Positions 52,595-62,498 of a stretch of 64,000 bases of DNA are shown piece by piece (within the stretch, counting starts at the first letter, position 1; every line of letters begins with the position of its first letter). Under the pieces are notes generated by a model that was given only the letters and a program-made list of their open reading frames with translations, was not told where the DNA came from and did no database searches. A program made the translations under genes and the position numbers. The DNA comes from a virus: positions 1 through 64,000 of IMG/VR virus record IMGVR_UViG_3300025110_000002; one strand, written 5' to 3'.

Positions 52595-54326
52595 CAACTG
52601 GATAAAAGGTAAAGATTATCCATCTTGGGGTGATACCGACGTATATAAAAAAACAATATCTGGTGGTTATTTAATTAATGGAGAATCACCTCGTGATGCT
52701 TATATGCGTGTTGCAAAAACTGTAGCAAAGCGTTTATATAAGCCAGAACTAGCTGAAAAGTTTTTTGAATACATATGGAAGGGTTGGTTGTGTTTAGCCT
52801 CACCAGTGCTCTCTAATACAGGTTCTGACAGAGGTTTACCTATTAGTTGTTTTGGAATTGATGTTGCAGATAGTATACAGGATATAGGTAATAAAAATTT
52901 AGAAATGATGTTACTTGCAAAACACGGTGGGGGTGTGGGTATCGGAGTTAATATGATTCGTCCTGCCGGAGCTAAAATTACAGGTAATGGAACTTCAGAC
53001 GGTGTTGTCCCTTTTTGCAAAATTTACGACTCAACTATATTGGCGACCAATCAGGGTTCCGTTAGAAGAGGAGCTGCAAGCGTTAATATCAATATTGAAC
53101 ACAATGATTTCCTCGAATGGTTGGAAATTAGAGAGCCTAAAGGAGATGTCAATAGACAATCTCTTAACTTGCACCAGTGTGTTGTCATTGGTGATAAGTT
53201 TATGCGAAGACTTGAACAAGGAGATCCAGAAGCTAGGAAAAAATGGGGGAAAGTACTCCAAAAACGCAAAGCAACTGGAGAACCATATATCCTCTTTAAA
53301 GGAAATACAAATAAAGCTAATCCAGAAGCATATAAGAAAAATAGCTTAAAAGTACATATGACTAATATATGTAGTGAAATTATATTACACACAGATGAGT
53401 CGCATAGTTTTGTATGTTGTTTATCATCTGTTAATTTAGACAAATACGACGAATGGAAAAATACAAATTTAATTTACGACGCGACATGGTTTTTGGACGG
53501 TGTGCTAGAAGAATTTATTCAGCGGGCAAAGAATATGAAAGGATTCGAGAACTCTGTACGCAGTGCGGAGAAAGGGAGGGCGCTTGGGCTTGGTGTCCTT
53601 GGGTGGCACAGCCTGCTTCAGAAAAATGGTATAGCATTCGAGGGATTATTAGCACAATTCAAAACGCGAGAAATATTCTCAAAACTAAAATTAGAAACAG
53701 AAAGAGCTTCTAGAGCTTTAGCTGAAATATATGGGGAACCTTTATGGTGTGTAGGTACTGGATTTAGAAATACACATTTACGTGCAATAGCCCCAACTGT
53801 ATCTAATAGTAAATTAGCAGGTAATGTTTCCCCTGGTATTGAACCTTGGGCCGCTAATGTTTTTACAGAACAATCTGCTAAAGGTACTTTTATTAGAAAA
53901 AATAATGAACTTAAAAAAATACTTAGAAGATTAGGTATTGATAATAAAGAAACTTGGGATAAAATTTTAGAAGATGGAGGATCTGTTCAAGGACTCAAAA
54001 AGCTTGATGGATGGTTTTATGATGAAAGAGGAAGATTAAACCAAGAAGGAGGTGAATCGGTAAAAGATGTTTTTAAGACTTTTAAAGAAATAAATCAACT
54101 TGAGCTTGCTAGACAAGCGGGTATTCGCCAAGATTATATAGATCAGTCTGTTTCACTGAATTTGGCATTTCCAGCAGAGGCTACGCCCCGATGGATAAAT
54201 CAAGTTCATGTAGAAGCATGGAAACGCGGAATTAAAACTTTATATTATATGAGGACTGAATCCGTATTGAGGGGAGATATAGCAGCAGCAGCTATGGATC
54301 CTAATTGTTTAAGCTGCGATGGATAA
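52584..54326 (+). CDS. nrdA: Ribonucleotide reductase class I alpha subunit (compact)
   Basis: The 580-residue catalytic subunit lacks an N-terminal ATP cone, which suggests loss of the overall activity switch. Active-site parts are kept: Cys89 in LPISCFG, Asn261, Cys263 and Glu265 in TNICSEI, Cys279 in VCCLSSVNL, and a C-terminal swivel pair Cys575/Cys578 in NCLSCDG. AKHGGGVGIGVNMIRP and GLGVLGWHSLL fit the barrel. Bases about 53445-53660 (residues about 287-359) are unusually rich in G+C (31 and 32 of 60 in the lines at 53521 and 53581), with different codon choice from the rest. Confidence 0.95.
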   Translation: MWNNNWIKGKDYPSWGDTDVYKKTISGGYLINGESPRDAYMRVAKTVAKRLYKPELAEKFFEYIWKGWLCLASPVLSNTGSDRGLPISCFGIDVADSIQDIGNKNLEMMLLAKHGGGVGIGVNMIRPAGAKITGNGTSDGVVPFCKIYDSTILATNQGSVRRGAASVNINIEHNDFLEWLEIREPKGDVNRQSLNLHQCVVIGDKFMRRLEQGDPEARKKWGKVLQKRKATGEPYILFKGNTNKANPEAYKKNSLKVHMTNICSEIILHTDESHSFVCCLSSVNLDKYDEWKNTNLIYDATWFLDGVLEEFIQRAKNMKGFENSVRSAEKGRALGLGVLGWHSLLQKNGIAFEGLLAQFKTREIFSKLKLETERASRALAEIYGEPLWCVGTGFRNTHLRAIAPTVSNSKLAGNVSPGIEPWAANVFTEQSAKGTFIRKNNELKKILRRLGIDNKETWDKILEDGGSVQGLKKLDGWFYDERGRLNQEGGESVKDVFKTFKEINQLELARQAGIRQDYIDQSVSLNLAFPAEATPRWINQVHVEAWKRGIKTLYYMRTESVLRGDIAAAAMDPNCLSCDG

Positions 54327-54340
54327 CTTAAATTAATATT

Positions 54341-54574
54341 ATGTCACAGAAATTTACTTTTGCGGATGCAAAAAAGAAAATCAAAGAGTTGGAGTCTCAA
54401 TTAAAAACTGCCAATAAAAAAATGGCAACTTTTGCTGGAGATTTAATTTTGGATACAAAAGATAATGTATTTACACAAAAAGAACTCAAGAAAATTCGAT
54501 TTCTAGAAATGTGGGCAATTGTTGGCCCAATAGCTGGAATAATAATAGGTGTTATAATTAGCCTATTCGTTTAA
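54341..54574 (+). CDS. Small coiled-coil membrane protein at the end of the early operon
   Basis: A 77-residue protein: a helix KKKIKELESQLKTANKKMAT (about 11-30), then a C-terminal transmembrane helix WAIVGPIAGIIIGVIISLF (about 58-76). The tail-anchored coiled coil is a topology seen in holin accessory and superinfection-exclusion proteins. It ends just before the bidirectional terminator. The leader reads TTAATATTATG. Confidence 0.6.
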   Translation: MSQKFTFADAKKKIKELESQLKTANKKMATFAGDLILDTKDNVFTQKELKKIRFLEMWAIVGPIAGIIIGVIISLFV

Positions 54575-54618
54575 AAAAAAAGATAGGGTAGCTATTTATT
54601 TAGTTACCCTTTTTTTTA
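54573..54618. terminator. Bidirectional terminator between the early operon and the second late block
   Basis: A 7-bp stem GGGTAGC/GTTACCC (54586-54592 and 54603-54609; one G-U pair) with a 10-base loop is flanked by an A-run at 54573-54581 and a T-run at 54610-54617. It can therefore stop transcripts from both sides. The T-run overlaps the stop codon of the leftward secreted gene. Confidence 0.85.
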
Positions 54619-54960
54619 TTTAATAATTTTTTTTATTACTTTTATTATTTCGTCTTCAGAAACTTTCAATTTAAAAGAAAGATCAGCGGTCCATTGGTAT
54701 CTCATCTTGCCGTTTATTTTTAAAATTAATATAGGTAACGGTTTTCCTGCAAAACTTTTTTGAAATATAGGTCCTTGATTTTCTAAAGTAGCGTGATCTA
54801 TTATAATTTTATGTGCTAAATAACTATTTGGCAATTCACTTCTTTTTATATCATTTTTTAAATTCCATTTAGAATTTATTTGCAGTAGTTGGATACTTTC
54901 AACTTGGGAATAAATACCATGTGTAAATAGTAGTAGTATTAGAATAAATAAATTTTTCAT
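54616..54960 (-). CDS. Secreted small protein, possibly thioredoxin-fold without cysteines
   Basis: The 114-residue protein has a signal peptide MKNLFILILLLFTHGIYSQ (about 1-19) with the SQ end typical of Bacteroidota exports. The mature region (KIIIDHATLENQGPIFQKSF, then KPLPILILKINGKMRYQW) has a beta-alpha-beta run with PxxLxLxxNGK, reminiscent of the cis-proline side of a thioredoxin fold, but no CxxC is present. It is the last gene of the second leftward block. Its role is unknown; envelope modification at lysis is one possibility. Confidence 0.55.
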   Translation of the reverse strand: MKNLFILILLLFTHGIYSQVESIQLLQINSKWNLKNDIKRSELPNSYLAHKIIIDHATLENQGPIFQKSFAGKPLPILILKINGKMRYQWTADLSFKLKVSEDEIIKVIKKIIK

Positions 54961-54964
54961 CTTA

Positions 54965-55243
54965 TTATTTTTTGATTATTTCATATAATTTTTCGTCTAT
55001 TTTATCGAGTTTTTCTGAATTTTCCTGCACTTTTTCTTCCGTATTCATAATAGACTTACGAACTAATTCATCTTTCAAATCATATTCTGTTCTCGAAACT
55101 GGAGGTTCGGGTAAAAGTTTTGCTTCTTCTATCTCTTCCTGTAAAGTATAATACATGCCTATTAAAGTAGCTAAAGCTATTCCAATACCAATCATTGTTT
55201 TAATACTTACTTGAAATTTAGTGTCTTCACTAAGTTCTGCCAT
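54965..55243 (-). CDS. Membrane-anchored coiled-coil protein
   Basis: A 92-residue protein with one transmembrane helix (IKTMIGIGIALATLIGMYYT, about 14-33) and an acidic coiled coil to the end (EEKVQENSEKLDKIDEKLYE). The N-in membrane plus coiled-coil shape is like spanins or holin accessories. It shares its start with the stop of the 138-residue membrane gene. Confidence 0.6.
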   Translation of the reverse strand: MAELSEDTKFQVSIKTMIGIGIALATLIGMYYTLQEEIEEAKLLPEPPVSRTEYDLKDELVRKSIMNTEEKVQENSEKLDKIDEKLYEIIKK

Positions 55244-55659
55244 TATATATCTTTTAGTTTGTTGTTTGCATAATTTTTATCATCATAATCCATTGCAGAT
55301 TTTAACATAAATTGATCAATTAAATCAATTTGATTTTTTAACATTTTTTCCTGCAAATTAATAATGAGTTTTTCGTATTCGTCTTTTGATTTATTTAAAA
55401 GCTCAATTTGATTCTCTTTTTTATCTAATGCTGTTTTTAAAGCTGTAATATCATCTGGTTTTGTTCCAGTGATACTCGAAATTATAATAGGAATAGATGC
55501 TGCAATAGTACCTATTAACATCATAACAACTTCTTTATTGCTGTCTAAAACAGGAAATTGTAACAATGTTATAATAATTCCTACGACAAAAAGGAAAATA
55601 AATAATGATCCGCTATAATGGCGAATTTCTTTTGCTACGCCGTTTGAGGGAAGTGCCAT
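55243..55659 (-). CDS. Two-helix membrane protein, holin-like candidate
   Basis: A 138-residue protein with two hydrophobic helices (LFIFLFVVGIIITLLQFPV, about 19-37, and VVMMLIGTIAASIPIIISSI, about 44-63), then a charged coiled coil (ALKTALDKKENQIELLNKSK onward). Two close transmembrane helices with a charged tail fit a holin class. A separate 3TM holin is encoded beside the endolysin, so this may be a second holin, a pinholin or an antiholin. Virion membrane-channel roles are also possible, since giant cargo genes precede it. Confidence 0.55.
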   Translation of the reverse strand: MALPSNGVAKEIRHYSGSLFIFLFVVGIIITLLQFPVLDSNKEVVMMLIGTIAASIPIIISSITGTKPDDITALKTALDKKENQIELLNKSKDEYEKLIINLQEKMLKNQIDLIDQFMLKSAMDYDDKNYANNKLKDI

Positions 55660-55683
55660 AAGTTATGTTTTTAAAGTTTATAA

Positions 55684-58600
55684 TTAATATTTTTTAATTA
55701 TTCGATCTACTTTTCTTAAAAGTTTATCTATATCGGGAGCCGCTTTTGGCTCTTTTATATTTAAGTCCCATTCGCTATATCCTAAAGCTAGAAAAATTGA
55801 TTGCCATAGTTCTGTTTCGGGTTTCATAGCAGTATTTAAATGATCCATTTTTAATATTACTCTATCAAGAGGTAAATTGGTGCCAGCAGATACAATTTGT
55901 CCAAAAGCTAAAAATCCTGGATTTTCTAAACTAAATCCTTCTGTATATACTTTTTCTTTGCTTTGTTTATAAGTAAAAGTTCTACTAGCAGCTAATAATT
56001 TTCTTAATTTTGAATCTATAGGAGGAGAAAGTGAAACAGACTTTAACGCAACTCTAGTATAGTCTGATCTTTTTGCTTTAGACTGTCTAATTCCTTCTAA
56101 TACCATATTTTTTATAACTGTTGCAACAGCCCCATATACCCCTGTACCCCTAACAAAACTATCAATACTACCGTTAAGTAATTTAGAATACCTTCTTTTT
56201 TCATCATCTTCTGTTGTATCATCAAACATCAATGCAAATAATGCAGATTGTAACGAGTTAAATATAATATTCTGTATTACGCTATAATATACAATTTTAC
56301 TAATATTTGCCTTCCAATCTCCGCGTTTATTAATTAAATCTAAAAATGCTTTTTTAGTTAATCTAGTATACTGCATAGGGGTGTTAGCGAAGGCTAATAT
56401 AAGGCGCCCTAAACTACCAGCTTGTTGCATTGAAATACGGTCTGGACGTGCAGACTGTTGTGTCTCTTCAGCAATTTCCATAAAGTCTGTAAAAGCTTTT
56501 TCTTGTGCTTCTTTTTGAGACATACCTTGTTTTACATAAGTATCTATCCTATTTCTATAAAATGATGCACCACCAGAAGCAATTGCAAATGAATCCGCAA
56601 TTTGTGTAGGTGTAAAACCAAATTGAAGTATTGCACTCAACATTGCTCTTACTTTATTTTTTGATGTTTTAGCCGAGTTAGCAATTTCATCTGCATTGAC
56701 ATCTATTTGTAATCCAGAACGTCTTTGTTTTAAAAAGTCTGAATTAAATAAAAATGTAAAGTCTTTTACAAATTGTGGGAAATTAGCTAATGCCATTCCA
56801 GCTTTTAATGGATTATTATCACTCCAATTTATAAAGTTCACAGCTGATATAGTCTGTAATAAAGCTGATCTAGTATTAAAGAACATAATTGTTCCTACAG
56901 AATCATTAGTCCAATCTAAAAATATTTTTTCATTTTGACTAGCACTTGATCTTCTATTCCTACCAGTTTTCATCCTAGTAATAATATCTTCTAACGCTAC
57001 AACATATCCATTACCATATAAAGCTCTTAATTTATCTTTATTTTGATCACTAAATACTGTGTCTATATTTTCTTTCCATTCTTCTAAAAATTCTGCTCTT
57101 CTTACATCATTTACATAACCAACAAGATCTGTTGTTATATCTCCACTATTCCAATTTTCAGTAGGTGATGGATAACCTTCAGGATTTAAAACCATTAATC
57201 TTTCTGCAAAAGCTTTTAATAAAGGATCATTTCTAACAATTTTTAAATTTTCATTTATTTCTTTTTTAAGGATACCTTCTATTTCCATGCCTTGTTTAGT
57301 CCACATGTATATTCTTATAGAGTCTTGGTTTGTAAACCCAGATTCATTTACTTTGGTTAATCCTATAGGAACATCTTTTGATGCCTCTTTTTTAAGAAGC
57401 GACCACTCCCTAAGCGAATTTTCTTTTTCTCTTTGCCAAGCTTGTATACCTTTAGAGAAAGGTCTTATTAAGTTATCTTCGTACCACTGTCTTTGTTGGT
57501 CCCCTACTTTTCCTTTCCCAAGTGTTACATATAATAATCCTAAAAAGTCTTCTGCAGAATATGGAACAAAAAATTTGTTTCTTCCTTTAGATTGGCCTAC
57601 AAGTTTAGCTTTAACAGGAGAAAACTTTTGATACCAAGGTGTACCAGTAGTACCTTGTATTAATTCGTTAAATTGTCTACTTAATCCTTTTGACGCTTTA
57701 GAAGTAAGTTTTTCTTTTAATATTTCTGCATCAATTTTATTTTCTATATTAAATCTAGAAGGCTTTACTTTTTTTGGGTCAAAAACAGACATTTCATTTC
57801 TAAGAGCAGTATATATTAAATTGTTTTCTCTATTCTTACTAGTCCCACTCCCACTCGATTTTAAATAAAAATCCATTTTCAATTCAATATCAAATCTATC
57901 AGCCTTTTCAATATTTAAAATATTTCGACCTATAAAATAAGTTCCATAGCCATCTCCGATATGTATATAAAAATTATCTTTATTATTATAATGATTTTCA
58001 AGGCTTATAACAGTAATTTTTATACCTTTCCCAAACGCTTTTTTATAAAATTCTTGTTTTTCTAACTCTTCTAAAGTTTCTCTTTTTATAGTTCCTTTTA
58101 ATGGAAATTGAGTTTGTGGCCCTTTAAAATCTGGATTAATTTTTTCTTCCATTTCATTAATAAAATTCAATGCTTCACGAACAGCTGGCATGTTCCTTTC
58201 AAAAAAAGCTTCAAATAATCCAACATTTGGCAAATCTTTTCTATCAACTATTTTTTTGTTACGTATAAAGTCTATTCTAGGGTCTTTAAGATCTGTGCCA
58301 GAAAAATAAACCCGAGAACTACCACCCCCCATTCTAGCTGTTATACTTTTTTTAGCTTCTAAATAAAGAGGTTTTTCTTTCCCTTCTTGTTTAAATTGTA
58401 AATCTGGACTGTTATTATCATATCCAGCACCTCCGCCTAATACAGGTAACCCGTATTCTCGCATTTGTTTCCCGAGCACTTCTTCAAAAATTAATCCACC
58501 AAAAGTTTCTCCTTTAATAATACCATCTTCCCATAATTTAATAGTAAAATCTTTTACAAAATCAAGCTGATCTTCAGCGAATCCTTTAGGTTTATAGTTA

Positions 58601-61600
58601 TTAAAACGATCAGAAATTATTTCGTCTTCTTTTAATATTTTTGCAAATTCAAAAGCGATATTTGAAAATTCTGATGAGGTTAATCCTTTCGATGCTTTAG
58701 ATCTATATCCTCTGTCTATTTTTCTTGCAATTTCCTGTATATAAGATTCTGCAACGCCGATACCCGATAATTCTTGAATTTCTCTAAATCTATTCATGAT
58801 AGATTCATTTTTCAAAATTTCATTGGTAGCATCAAACGCAAGTTCAACTCCTATCTCTTCTGTAAGTGCTATTTTACGGTTTCCTAATGCAGATTTTTTA
58901 TATGCAGTTTTATCTGTAAAATATTCAACCCATTCTTTTTCACTAATTTTTCTTTTCTTAAATAAAGGTTTACCTTGCCCTAAAGTTTTTACATCTCTTC
59001 CTTTTTCAACGGGCAATTTTTCTCTCATTTGAACACCATCTTTATCAAGTAAAGGTTCTTTAAAAGCTTGAAATCTTTTATTAATAGTAGACAATGGTAA
59101 ATTGTCATATATAGCTTCAAAATTTTCAGTTAAAAAATTTTCATAGCCACCAGTATCATTAATAAACTTTACTATTTCGGGTTTTAACTTTGTTCTAAAA
59201 GTTTTAGTTAAAGCCGCATTGAAAGCTTTAACACTTATATTAGGTAATTTTGTACCAAAAGCCAATTCTACAGCCTCCAAAACTTTATCTGATAACTCAG
59301 GATCAACACCTAATTTACTAGCTAAATCATCTTTTTTAATTTCTACTGTTTTTTCTTCTAATTCAAATGCACTTTCTGTAGCTGTGTCTGGTGTTCCTTT
59401 AAGAGTATCAACATCTAACATAAACTCTTTACCTAATAATTTTTGAGCTTGTTCAATAGCTCTTCTTCCTAAATATTTATTTATATAACCAGCCAGCGGA
59501 GCTCCTTGTGCTTTTGCTTTAGTATAATCCATTATTAATCCTAACAAACCTCTTTCGTCAAAAGTAATTGCATCTTTTAATTCATTAAAATCAAAATTTG
59601 GTGTGTTTTTATAATTATTTGTAATCTTATTTAAAATTGGATCAAATAATTCTATAATTTCCATTGCCCCTTCAGCTCCTTTTTCATTATATATATCTGT
59701 AACCTTTTGGGAATCTACTTCTCTTTTACTTGCTTTGGATATTATCCCATCTATTGCCTGAGATTCATTTAAAATTTCATCACTAATTTCAATACCTTCT
59801 TGCATTGCTTTTATAACAGCTCCACTTGTTTTCCCCTTTCTTACAGCATGACTATAATCTTTTATAAAATTAAAAACATCAGCTCCGTCTTCAAATCTAA
59901 TTTTTTTCCACCCTATATCTTGTAAAATTCTTCTTAAAATATCACCTAGTTTAGCTAAAAACCCTTCATTAGGTTTTTTTATAAGAGGATTATTATATAT
60001 ATCTGAAATAGCATTAAATAATTCTTCTGCTCTTGCTTGTTCAGTATAATTAGGGTCATTTTGATATTGTGTAAGAATTTGATTTAAAATAGACCCTTCT
60101 TTAAATAAATCTGGATCTATTTTCATTAAATGATCTTTTAACAAAGTAGATAATTCAACAACCGCTGTAGTTTTTCCGTTGTATAATGTTTTATATAAAC
60201 CATTATGCAATATTTCATGGCCCGCTACAGTAACATTCCCTGTTTGTCCAGCTACTTCCATATTCATTACCATAACCGCACTGCCATCTGCTTTAGGATC
60301 AGATACCCTACCTGAATCGGTTTCTTGAGCATCTTTAATTCCAAATTTTTTGGCTGTTTCAACAAAATCTTTACTATTCTTTACTTCTATAATTTTTAAT
60401 TTTTGATTTAAAGCACCTGCAAATCTTCTGCCTTTAAGAACTTGATCTGTAAGTTCAGCTGTAACATAAATTTTTAATTTTTCTTGTCTAATTTCTTCTA
60501 ATCTAGCTTCATTTCTTTTAGCAAAGGTTTTATCAACATTTTTATTTTCATTAATTATTTTAGATTCTTCTATTAATAAATTAATTAATTTTTGTTTAGC
60601 TCCACCAACAACCGAAGGAGGGACTTTCATATTAGCATTATCAACATCACTTATAGTGGACAGTTGTTTTTCACCTTGTTCTTTGGTAATTTCACCTTTA
60701 ATTACTGAAGCTTTTATATTTTTCTTTAAGTCTTTTAATATATATGATTGAGAATTAACATCGCCAAAAGATGCAACTCTATTAGCTAAAGCTGTTGTTT
60801 CTTTTATAGTATAAGAAGCAGCCTTAACACTAAAAGGTAAAAATCCACCAACTATACCTCCCTGTGCTCCAGCTTGTTTTATTTCATCTAAATCAATATA
60901 TTTTCCTGAATCTCCAATAGAAAATCCTTTAGATATTTGAGAAGTTAAAGTTTGAAAACTTTCTGTTAAATATTCAACCATATAACCCCTAGCCACAGCT
61001 TTACTAGACCCTTTTAATCCTCCTTGTTTTACAAATCTTCTAATACCATCTTTTACAATAGATCTAATAAGTGCTTTACCGGGTTTTGTTATCATTGTTC
61101 CTACAATTGTAGTCGCCCCTGTAAATTCTAAAGCAGATTGTATTGTGGCAGACGCCGCAGCAATTCCGCCATCTCCTTCCCCAGCTTCTAAATAATTTAA
61201 AAACCCTTCTTCTGAAAACTCTTCTCCGTTAGCTTCCATTTTTGCGATAATGGTATCAAAATATGCATTACCGTATTCTTGCGCAAAAATACCAGTACCG
61301 AAAGTAAGTACAGCTATAGGAAGCTGGATTGCTTGTTCTCCAACTAATAAAGCTAAATCTCCCCAACTCTCCGGCATTAATCCATCTAGTTTTGCTTTTT
61401 GAAAAGCTTTTAAATCTTGTTCTATTTCTTTTAAATTAAGATATTTATTTAAAATTTTTTCTTTTTGTTTTATTATTTGAATTTTTGCTTGTTTTACAGT
61501 AACTGGCCTAGGTGGTCTTGTATCATAAGTTTGAGTACCAGGTGTGCTAGACAATGTATACGCTACTTCGGCATCATCTTTATCTTTAATTGAATCATTT

Positions 61601-62487
61601 AGTCTTTTAAGTTCGCTTGCATCAAATGAAATGTCAGTTCTTCTTAAAGAGGCATTTACTTGTTTAAATCCTTTTTGCATGGCTTCCCATAGTTTGGAAT
61701 CATCAGTTAAACCAAGTTCAGATCTTTTTGCATCAACCCATTGTTGTCGTTGTATTTCTGATAATCTGTTAAATTTATTATCATAAGATTTAATTATAGC
61801 ATCTTTAAAAGCGTCTATTCTTTTATTATATGTTCTATTGTTAGAAACAGTATCTAAATACAATTTTGTTGCGTAATTATTTAATTTAATATTAGCAGCA
61901 TTTATTTGATCAATATCAGTTAAATCTGTATTTTCTTTAAGTTTATTTTTAAAATTTTCAATTTTAGGCTCCAAAACCTTTTGAACATCTTTTAATAAAT
62001 GATTTTGAAGATAACGATCCCCTTTAATCATAGATAGTAAAGAACTATTTAAAGATTCACTTATATCTTGTGTTTCTTTAAACACAGAAAAATCTAAAGT
62101 ATTTACGAGTTTATCAGCGTAGTTAAGAGCACTTTCTTCGTCCATCTGAGGGGCATAAGGGTCTATACCCGCATCAGTTAACATTTTTAAGCGTAGCTCG
62201 CTGTTTTTATCTTTTGTAGACAGATAAGTTTGGAATTGTTCTTCATATTTTGGAGGAGTGAATACCAAGGTGCCATTTCCCGAATTGGAAGCCATATCGG
62301 GCGCTTGTTTCCCTCCCGCAGCCGCACCCTGAGCATTGGGGTTTATCTTTACTGGTCCTTCATACAATACAGCATCTGGATGATCTAAAAGAAATTGAGA
62401 TTTGCTTTTAGGTCCAACATTATATTTTTTACCATCAGGATCAATATAAATTTCATTTTTTACTTTTTGGTCCAATGTTGCTTCCAT
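55684..62487 (-). CDS. Giant virion-internal polyvalent protein with protease-like and nuclease-like motifs
   Basis: A 2267-residue protein. Visible parts in order: N-terminal helical region; a Gly-rich hydrophobic stretch (about 385-560); a zincin motif His757-Glu758-Ile-Leu-His761 in VAGHEILHNGLY with an acidic helix ARAEELFNAISDIYNN about 65 residues later; and a PD-(D/E)XK-like nuclease core, Asp1362 in NSPDLQF, then Glu1377-Ala-Lys1379 in YLEAKKS, with FEEVLGKQMREYG before it. A C-terminal alpha-rich domain (about 1900-2160) has QQSARPDRISMQQAG and a hydrophobic tail. This multi-enzyme layout fits 'polyvalent' proteins injected with the DNA. The equivalent position in crAss-like phages holds cargo proteins; no RNA-polymerase DFDGD-type motif is visible. 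Confidence 0.75.
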   Translation of the reverse strand: MEATLDQKVKNEIYIDPDGKKYNVGPKSKSQFLLDHPDAVLYEGPVKINPNAQGAAAGGKQAPDMASNSGNGTLVFTPPKYEEQFQTYLSTKDKNSELRLKMLTDAGIDPYAPQMDEESALNYADKLVNTLDFSVFKETQDISESLNSSLLSMIKGDRYLQNHLLKDVQKVLEPKIENFKNKLKENTDLTDIDQINAANIKLNNYATKLYLDTVSNNRTYNKRIDAFKDAIIKSYDNKFNRLSEIQRQQWVDAKRSELGLTDDSKLWEAMQKGFKQVNASLRRTDISFDASELKRLNDSIKDKDDAEVAYTLSSTPGTQTYDTRPPRPVTVKQAKIQIIKQKEKILNKYLNLKEIEQDLKAFQKAKLDGLMPESWGDLALLVGEQAIQLPIAVLTFGTGIFAQEYGNAYFDTIIAKMEANGEEFSEEGFLNYLEAGEGDGGIAAASATIQSALEFTGATTIVGTMITKPGKALIRSIVKDGIRRFVKQGGLKGSSKAVARGYMVEYLTESFQTLTSQISKGFSIGDSGKYIDLDEIKQAGAQGGIVGGFLPFSVKAASYTIKETTALANRVASFGDVNSQSYILKDLKKNIKASVIKGEITKEQGEKQLSTISDVDNANMKVPPSVVGGAKQKLINLLIEESKIINENKNVDKTFAKRNEARLEEIRQEKLKIYVTAELTDQVLKGRRFAGALNQKLKIIEVKNSKDFVETAKKFGIKDAQETDSGRVSDPKADGSAVMVMNMEVAGQTGNVTVAGHEILHNGLYKTLYNGKTTAVVELSTLLKDHLMKIDPDLFKEGSILNQILTQYQNDPNYTEQARAEELFNAISDIYNNPLIKKPNEGFLAKLGDILRRILQDIGWKKIRFEDGADVFNFIKDYSHAVRKGKTSGAVIKAMQEGIEISDEILNESQAIDGIISKASKREVDSQKVTDIYNEKGAEGAMEIIELFDPILNKITNNYKNTPNFDFNELKDAITFDERGLLGLIMDYTKAKAQGAPLAGYINKYLGRRAIEQAQKLLGKEFMLDVDTLKGTPDTATESAFELEEKTVEIKKDDLASKLGVDPELSDKVLEAVELAFGTKLPNISVKAFNAALTKTFRTKLKPEIVKFINDTGGYENFLTENFEAIYDNLPLSTINKRFQAFKEPLLDKDGVQMREKLPVEKGRDVKTLGQGKPLFKKRKISEKEWVEYFTDKTAYKKSALGNRKIALTEEIGVELAFDATNEILKNESIMNRFREIQELSGIGVAESYIQEIARKIDRGYRSKASKGLTSSEFSNIAFEFAKILKEDEIISDRFNNYKPKGFAEDQLDFVKDFTIKLWEDGIIKGETFGGLIFEEVLGKQMREYGLPVLGGGAGYDNNSPDLQFKQEGKEKPLYLEAKKSITARMGGGSSRVYFSGTDLKDPRIDFIRNKKIVDRKDLPNVGLFEAFFERNMPAVREALNFINEMEEKINPDFKGPQTQFPLKGTIKRETLEELEKQEFYKKAFGKGIKITVISLENHYNNKDNFYIHIGDGYGTYFIGRNILNIEKADRFDIELKMDFYLKSSGSGTSKNRENNLIYTALRNEMSVFDPKKVKPSRFNIENKIDAEILKEKLTSKASKGLSRQFNELIQGTTGTPWYQKFSPVKAKLVGQSKGRNKFFVPYSAEDFLGLLYVTLGKGKVGDQQRQWYEDNLIRPFSKGIQAWQREKENSLREWSLLKKEASKDVPIGLTKVNESGFTNQDSIRIYMWTKQGMEIEGILKKEINENLKIVRNDPLLKAFAERLMVLNPEGYPSPTENWNSGDITTDLVGYVNDVRRAEFLEEWKENIDTVFSDQNKDKLRALYGNGYVVALEDIITRMKTGRNRRSSASQNEKIFLDWTNDSVGTIMFFNTRSALLQTISAVNFINWSDNNPLKAGMALANFPQFVKDFTFLFNSDFLKQRRSGLQIDVNADEIANSAKTSKNKVRAMLSAILQFGFTPTQIADSFAIASGGASFYRNRIDTYVKQGMSQKEAQEKAFTDFMEIAEETQQSARPDRISMQQAGSLGRLILAFANTPMQYTRLTKKAFLDLINKRGDWKANISKIVYYSVIQNIIFNSLQSALFALMFDDTTEDDEKRRYSKLLNGSIDSFVRGTGVYGAVATVIKNMVLEGIRQSKAKRSDYTRVALKSVSLSPPIDSKLRKLLAASRTFTYKQSKEKVYTEGFSLENPGFLAFGQIVSAGTNLPLDRVILKMDHLNTAMKPETELWQSIFLALGYSEWDLNIKEPKAAPDIDKLLRKVDRIIKKY

Positions 62488-62498
62488 TTATATAAATT

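Noticed and set aside
55684-62487. The giant protein as a crAss-like virion RNA polymerase
   Set aside because: No DFDGD or similar triple-Asp metal motif was seen; zincin- and nuclease-like motifs were found instead.
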